Made by a program: the position numbers and the translations under genes
The notes under the pieces: model-generated
Told to the model about the DNA's origin: nothing
The model's database searches: none
The model's input: the letters and a program-made list of their open reading frames with translations, nothing else
DNA from: Salaquimonas sp.
GTDB taxonomy: Bacteria; Pseudomonadota; Alphaproteobacteria; Rhizobiales; Rhizobiaceae
NCBI GenBank assembly: GCA_024639745.1
Contig: JAHEHW010000033.1
Coordinates: 1-9,972 of the forward strand
DNA: 9,972 nt
Reading direction: 5' to 3'
In this document: piece after piece, positions 6,540 to 9,972 of the stretch
Position numbering within the stretch: position 1 is the first letter of the stretch
Layout: each line of letters starts with the position of its first letter

Positions 6540-7667
6540 ATGATCCGCAAGAAACAAGATAATCTCGCCATTGTCACGCGCGGCTTCAGTGCGACTTCGC
6601 AGACTTTCGTAAGGCGTCATCTCGACTATCTGAACGAAGGTAGAACCGTCGGAGTGGGCAAGCATCCGATCAAGGCTCAGAGCTTTCCCAAACCCCTCTA
6701 CGTCTATCGAAAAAGCCGAGTGAACGAATATCTTCGCGCTTTCAACCTTCCCGGCAAAGATATGTGCGGCAGTGCGGCGCGCAACCGCGATGGGATTCGC
6801 GAATTTTTCGACAGCAATGAAGTCAGCCATGCGCTTGTGGAATTTGGCTATGTTGCGACGGATCTCGGCCCGGCAATCACGCAATCCGGCAGACCCGTCT
6901 ATTGCATGTTCCGCGGAAACGATGCCTCAAGCCGGCTCAACGACCGCATCTATCTTCGATTGCTGAAGCAGGTCTTTCCAGATTTTTCAGGCATCATTGC
7001 GGTTTCACGTCATCTACTCTCCAAACTCGAGCAGCAGGGCCTCGTTCACCCCCGTTCCATCGTGGTGCCCAGTGGCGTAGATACACATGTTTTCAGACCC
7101 GGCCCGCGAGAAGCGGGATATTGCCTTTGTGTGGGGCGGCTCGTGGAGAAAAAATCGCCACGTCCATTAATACGGGCATTTGCAATGGTCGCCGATGCCA
7201 ATGACCTCACTCTCGAATTCATTGGCTCCGGCCCCGAAGAGTTAACCGCAAAGGCCCTGGCGCAGCAACTGGGGATCAGCGAGCGCGTGCGATTTGCGGG
7301 CGATCTTCCCCATGACGAAGTCGTCACCCGGATGGCAAAGGCGAGCTTCTATTTCCAGCATTTCCAGACCCCCGCAAACGGTGACACCGAGGGCATGCCA
7401 AATGTCATTCAGGAGGCCATGGCCTGCGGCTTACCGATTGTAACGACATGGCATGCGGGCATTCCAGATCATCTGGAAGACGGCATTAACGCGCGACTGG
7501 TGCAGCCGGGTGATATGGACGGCTTCGCATCGGCAATCAGCGAGCTTTGCGCTTCAGTTCCGCAGCAAGAGCGACTTGGAACAGCTGCACGAAATTATGC
7601 CGTAGAGCATCTGGATTACAGAATTTCGCATCAACGGATCGAGCAATTCATGGGGTTGCAGAAATAA
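6540..7667 (+). CDS. Glycosyltransferase family 4 (retaining, GT-B fold)
   Basis: Full-length 375-residue GT4 enzyme, which transfers a sugar from a nucleotide donor with retention of the anomeric configuration, here probably onto LPS, capsule or exopolysaccharide. The N-terminal acceptor domain begins LAIVTRGFSATSQTFVRRHL (9-28), corresponding to the S-E-T-F-I segment of colanic-acid-type transferases. FRGND (124-128) and IIAVSRHLLSKL (152-163) follow. The C-terminal donor domain has IVVPSGVDTHVF (174-185), CVGRLVEKKSPRPLIRAF (197-214, the basic phosphate-binding site), EFIGSGPEE (226-234) and GDTEGMPNVIQEAMACGLP (281-299), where E284 and E292 form the EX7E motif; TTWHAGIPDHL follows. All key residues are present. 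An in-frame TGA at 6519 makes the ATG at 6540 the first possible start, but no good ribosome binding site precedes it, so translation may be weak. It resembles WcaL/AmsK-like transferases; that resemblance is from memory of motifs, not a search. Confidence 0.93.
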   Translation: MIRKKQDNLAIVTRGFSATSQTFVRRHLDYLNEGRTVGVGKHPIKAQSFPKPLYVYRKSRVNEYLRAFNLPGKDMCGSAARNRDGIREFFDSNEVSHALVEFGYVATDLGPAITQSGRPVYCMFRGNDASSRLNDRIYLRLLKQVFPDFSGIIAVSRHLLSKLEQQGLVHPRSIVVPSGVDTHVFRPGPREAGYCLCVGRLVEKKSPRPLIRAFAMVADANDLTLEFIGSGPEELTAKALAQQLGISERVRFAGDLPHDEVVTRMAKASFYFQHFQTPANGDTEGMPNVIQEAMACGLPIVTTWHAGIPDHLEDGINARLVQPGDMDGFASAISELCASVPQQERLGTAARNYAVEHLDYRISHQRIEQFMGLQK

Positions 7668-7784
7668 GCCGGGCGCGGTGCGATCGACAACTATGTGGTT
7701 CGAAGATGCTGCTTCCTGGTGCAACAATAAATTAGAAATGGAAGCAAGGAACCCCTACGCGAAACGGCGAACGGCGTGCTTCAT

Positions 7785-8777
7785 TCAATCCCCGAATTCG
7801 AGCACAGCCGTTGCCCACGACAATCCCACCCCAAAACCCGAAGCAAGCACAACGCTGTTTTGCAGTTTTCCTTCCGTCTCGGCTTGTTCAAGCAAGAGCG
7901 GAATCGTGGAGGATACGGTGTTACCATACATGGCCATATTCTTGAGTACCTTGCCACGATCAATTCCCACGCGCTTCGCCATAGCGTCAAGCATGTAGAT
8001 GGACCCCTGGTGTAAAGCGAACCAGTCGACCGCTTCGAGAGGGATCGGGATCTTGCCCAGGCAGCGCTGAATCGAAAGCGGCACTTCCGTATTGACGAAA
8101 TTGAATACGCGACTGCCTTGCATATGCAATTTCAGATCTTCTTTGGCGTAAACGACAGGCTCGCCAGATTCATCCAGAAGGGGTAATGCTGCGCCACCAG
8201 CCGGCACCTTGATAGCATCGCCCTGGGATCCGTCCGTGCCAAAATCCGTAGCGAGTATCCTGCACCGGCCATCGTCGGCCGTTATCCAGGTGGCCGTTGC
8301 CGCGTCGCCGAACACGGCGCTGGTGTTCTTATCGGCCGGATCCATGATCCTTGAATAGGGATCGCAAGTGACCAGCAAAGCATCCGTCCCGCCGGTCGCT
8401 TTCAAGAATGCACGGGTAGCGATCACACCGTAGGGATAACCCGAGCATCCGAGCGCAATATCAAAGCTTGCTGTCGAGCTCTTCAAACCCAATTTGCTAG
8501 CCAGAACCGCAGAATTGTGGGGGATCGGATTGTCGGGTGTCTGCGTAACGTTGACGAGAAGCGAAACTCGCTCATGCAAACCCGGATGCGCATCGAAGAG
8601 CTTCTCACAGGCTTGCGTTGAAAGGCTGACGCCCGTCTCGTTCGGACCGAGGACGTATCGAGTCTTTATTCCAATCTTGTTCTCGATGAACGCCCGGTCA
8701 GCGCCTGTCATCCGGGCAATATCTTCTGCCGTATGGCAAACAGAAGGCAAGGCATGGGCAAACGCGCGCAGTGGCAT
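7785..8777 (-). CDS. 3-oxoacyl-ACP synthase III family protein (FabH-like)
   Basis: Thiolase-fold condensing enzyme of 330 residues with a complete KAS III Cys-His-Asn triad: DIALGCSGYPYGV (C111), WFALHQGSIY (H256) and MYGNTVSSTIPLLL (N286). AVFGDAATATW (154-164) and the C-terminal GFGVGLSWATAV (314-325) also fit. Family members condense an acyl-CoA or acyl-ACP primer with malonyl-ACP, or act as acyl transferases. The N-terminus (PLRAFAHALPSVCHTAEDIA) is shorter and less typical than housekeeping FabH, and no plsX or other fatty-acid gene adjoins it. A dedicated role, such as making an acyl group for a sugar or lipid of the neighbouring glycan locus, is therefore plausible but inferred. An in-frame TAA just upstream leaves only TTG at 8780 or ATG at 8777; ATG is chosen, though its ribosome site is weak. 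It converges on the GT4 gene across 117 bp with no visible terminator. Confidence 0.93.
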   Translation of the reverse strand: MPLRAFAHALPSVCHTAEDIARMTGADRAFIENKIGIKTRYVLGPNETGVSLSTQACEKLFDAHPGLHERVSLLVNVTQTPDNPIPHNSAVLASKLGLKSSTASFDIALGCSGYPYGVIATRAFLKATGGTDALLVTCDPYSRIMDPADKNTSAVFGDAATATWITADDGRCRILATDFGTDGSQGDAIKVPAGGAALPLLDESGEPVVYAKEDLKLHMQGSRVFNFVNTEVPLSIQRCLGKIPIPLEAVDWFALHQGSIYMLDAMAKRVGIDRGKVLKNMAMYGNTVSSTIPLLLEQAETEGKLQNSVVLASGFGVGLSWATAVLEFGD

Positions 8778-9052
8778 CAATATGTCCGCTTAATGAATGA
8801 TGGACACCATTTCCCAAAAAGCGTGGCCATAATCAACTCCCGAGACGCGTTTATCATTCTTTTATCTCAGAAACTCTGACTCAAAGCAGCTCGACCGATT
8901 TCCTGCTCTTCGCCTTTGCTCCTGGAATGGATTAGAGAATAATATCCGTGGCGCATTGCTTGGACTCACCTGGGACCCCAACACAACTAGGGCGCGTTCC
9001 CTCGTGGTGAAACTAGATTCGCCAATGGATCAGCAATCAAGTTGGGGGATGA

Positions 9053-9349
9053 CTATTCGGCCGAAATACGCGCCAACTCACCCGGAAGAACAAGAACTCT
9101 GATGGGAGTCGCCGTTTGCTGTCGTTGACGCCCGTCGCCCATCACGGCACACAGCTTTGCAAGGTTTTCAATCGCAAGAATACGGGATCAAAGGTATAGG
9201 TTGGTGAGCACTGAAACAGCACCGAAATAAACGACTGCGCTAGCTTGCGTCGTTGGAATTGTTTCTATCATTCTCAATGCGGGTGATTTTGGCGTGGGGA
9301 TAATGGTTTTCGAATTCGCCAAATCATAATAATACACTGCGCCGACGGG
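9053..9349 (-). pseudogene. Possible remnant of a small membrane-like protein gene, one in-frame stop
   Basis: On the minus strand, one frame stays open from after a TAG at 9352-9350 to a TAG at 9055-9053, broken only by TGA at 9190-9188. An ATG at 9271 begins MIETIPTTQASAVVYFGAVS, continuing to VLTNLYL before the TGA. This is a hydrophobic run that could span a membrane. After the TGA come ILAIENLAKLCAVMGDGRQR and VLVLPGELARISAE. The TGA is one change from TGG (Trp) or CGA (Arg). The ribosome binding site is poor and I recognise no family. A frame this long with a single stop can arise by chance in about 830 bp of non-coding DNA, so this is only a candidate. Confidence 0.25.
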
Positions 9350-9527
9350 CTACGCAGCGCAAATTACCCAAAATGATCACCGATCAGGCTTCAAGTTGCC
9401 GCTGATGGTTTATTCCGGAGTGTCTCCAAGCTCGATGCCACAGCCTCTCGCCTACAGTTTCTTCAACTTTAATTTAAGCAAACGCGCCAGTCTTTTCCAA
9501 ACATCCATATCAGAGATGACTATGATT

Positions 9528-9543
9528 TTTACCAATTGATAAA
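9528..9543. promoter_or_regulatory. RutR-like palindromic operator upstream of preT
   Basis: TTTACCAATTGATAAA is a 16-bp palindrome with a single mismatched pair. Laid without gaps on the known E. coli RutR consensus TTGACCAnnTGGTCAA, it matches 11 of the 14 specified positions. TATGAT at 9521-9526 resembles a -10 box, which would put the transcription start inside the palindrome, a typical place for repression. No good -35 was found. RutR is the TetR-type, uracil-sensing regulator of pyrimidine use, which fits preT 64 bp downstream. The regulator itself is not in the window. Confidence 0.5.
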
Positions 9544-9594
9544 TTTTTTTGTCTCACCTATGGTTTCGTCTGAAAGCAAATGTGGCCCGGTGAA

Positions 9595-9600
9595 AAGGAG
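9595..9600 (+). promoter_or_regulatory. Ribosome binding site of preT
   Basis: AAGGAG, 6 nt before the ATG at 9607, an ideal Shine-Dalgarno that fixes the start of a gene whose 3' end is outside the window. Confidence 0.85.
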
Positions 9601-9606
9601 AAGTGA

Positions 9607-9972
9607 ATGAACGGGAAACGGCTGGCTGAAGGAATTGTCGCCGGACGCCTGGCGGACGATACGCTTAAACTGAATTTCGCGGATCTTCATCCACCACTGG
9701 ATCGTCATGAAGCCCTGGTCGCTGCAGATCGTTGCTATTTCTGCCACGACGCTCCCTGCGTCACCGCCTGCCCCACCGCAATCGATATTCCCCTGTTCAT
9801 TCGGCAAATTGCCACCGGCAATCGGCTTGGTGCCGCCAAAACCATCTTCGACCAGAACATCCTCGGGGGCATGTGTGCCCGTGTCTGCCCCACGGAGACA
9901 CTTTGCGAACAAGTTTGCGTAAGGGAGACCGCCGAAGGCAAACCAGTCAAAATTGGGCAGCTTCAGCGTTTC
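9607..9972 (+). CDS. preT: NAD-dependent dihydropyrimidine dehydrogenase subunit PreT (5' part)
   Basis: First 122 residues of the iron-sulfur/flavin subunit that, with PreA, reduces uracil and thymine to dihydropyrimidines, the first step of reductive pyrimidine catabolism in the cytoplasm. The N-terminal domain common to PreT, eukaryotic DPD and the GltD small subunit of glutamate synthase is seen. CYFCHDAPCVTACPTAIDIP (43-62) has cysteines 43, 46, 51 and 55. GGMCARVCPTETLCEQVCVR (87-106) has cysteines 90, 94, 100 and 104. Together they bind two 4Fe-4S clusters. The NAD(P)/FAD-binding domains would follow beyond the window end. The wording of these cysteine blocks is closer to DPD/PreT than to GltD, but without the rest a GltD-like oxidoreductase is not fully excluded. 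The long leader with a RutR-like palindrome supports pyrimidine catabolism. A preA gene and hydantoinase/amidohydrolase genes are expected downstream. Confidence 0.9.
   Translation, partial: MNGKRLAEGIVAGRLADDTLKLNFADLHPPLDRHEALVAADRCYFCHDAPCVTACPTAIDIPLFIRQIATGNRLGAAKTIFDQNILGGMCARVCPTETLCEQVCVRETAEGKPVKIGQLQRF

Larger units (their letters stand above)
8778..9606. other. Long intergenic region between the KAS III-like gene and preT
   Basis: About 830 bp without a convincing intact gene. The right-hand end is AT-rich (22 G/C in the 60 bases from 9481). It holds the promoters of both divergent genes, a broken minus-strand frame (9053-9349) and a palindrome near preT, listed separately. A plus-strand frame is open from 8833 to a TGA at 9100-9102, but it has only a late TTG or GTG start and no ribosome site. 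An inverted pair AACGAC (9230-9235) / GTCGTT (9249-9254) flanks GCTAGC. Confidence 0.6.

Noticed and set aside
9056..9065. Perfect 10-bp palindrome TTCGGCCGAA
   Set aside because: Short palindromes of this size are common, and it is far from either flanking gene start.
8833..9102. Plus-strand frame open for about 90 codons
   Set aside because: No early start codon, no ribosome site, no recognisable motif, and it overlaps the opposite-strand candidate; most likely chance.
8778..9606. tRNA, insertion-sequence ends or CRISPR repeats in the long gap
   Set aside because: Scanned by eye on both strands; no cloverleaf, no terminal inverted repeats with target duplication, and no regularly spaced repeats were found.
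9529..9912. Minus-strand open frame of 127 codons at the right end
   Set aside because: Lies opposite preT, whose eight iron-sulfur cysteines and ideal ribosome site are clear; the reverse frame is low-complexity shadow.

Overview
The window looks like a chromosomal segment of an alphaproteobacterium, most likely of the order Hyphomicrobiales (Rhizobium/Agrobacterium/Sinorhizobium-like). This rests on the style of the encoded proteins, the moderately high GC of the housekeeping genes, and the assortment of folD, cysQ, surface-polysaccharide glycosyltransferases and a preT-type pyrimidine reductase. It is inference, because the window holds no rRNA or other marker that would fix the taxon.

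Layout. Positions 1-334 carry what reads as a decayed gene on the minus strand, with in-frame stops and a probable frameshift, just downstream of folD. folD (350-1255, minus) is one-carbon housekeeping. A structured non-coding stretch (1256-1586) follows, then cysQ (1587-2399, minus), the PAP/PAPS phosphatase. It is divergent, across 100 bp, from a small PAPS-type sulfotransferase-like gene (2500-3237, plus). Next comes a glycosyltransferase block: a GT2-type enzyme (3273-4112, minus) and a GT92/DUF23-type enzyme (4212-5108, minus), divergent from a GT-B/exostosin-like enzyme (5313-6317, plus) and a GT4 enzyme (6540-7667, plus). A ketoacyl-ACP synthase III-like gene (7785-8777, minus) converges on the GT4 gene. 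About 830 bp with no convincing intact gene separates it from the 5' end of preT (9607 to window end, plus), which encodes the iron-sulfur/NAD(P)H-oxidoreductase subunit of dihydropyrimidine dehydrogenase.

How the genes may work together. The four glycosyltransferases lack a flippase, polymerase or exporter in view, so they look like an assembly or decoration set for a cell-surface glycan (LPS core/O-chain or capsule). The sulfotransferase-like enzyme could sulfate that glycan or another acceptor, and CysQ next to it would remove the inhibitory by-product PAP (3'-phosphoadenosine 5'-phosphate). The KAS III enzyme could supply an unusual acyl chain. These links are inferred from neighbourhood only. 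preT begins a separate catabolic unit, and a 16-bp palindrome just upstream of it aligns with the published RutR operator consensus.

No CRISPR array, tRNA, rRNA, insertion sequence or phage module was seen. I did not find a clearly new biological system. The most check-worthy signals are the RutR-like operator, the PAPS/sulfation pair beside orphan glycosyltransferases, the decayed gene beside folD, and a broken membrane-like reading frame at 9053-9349.
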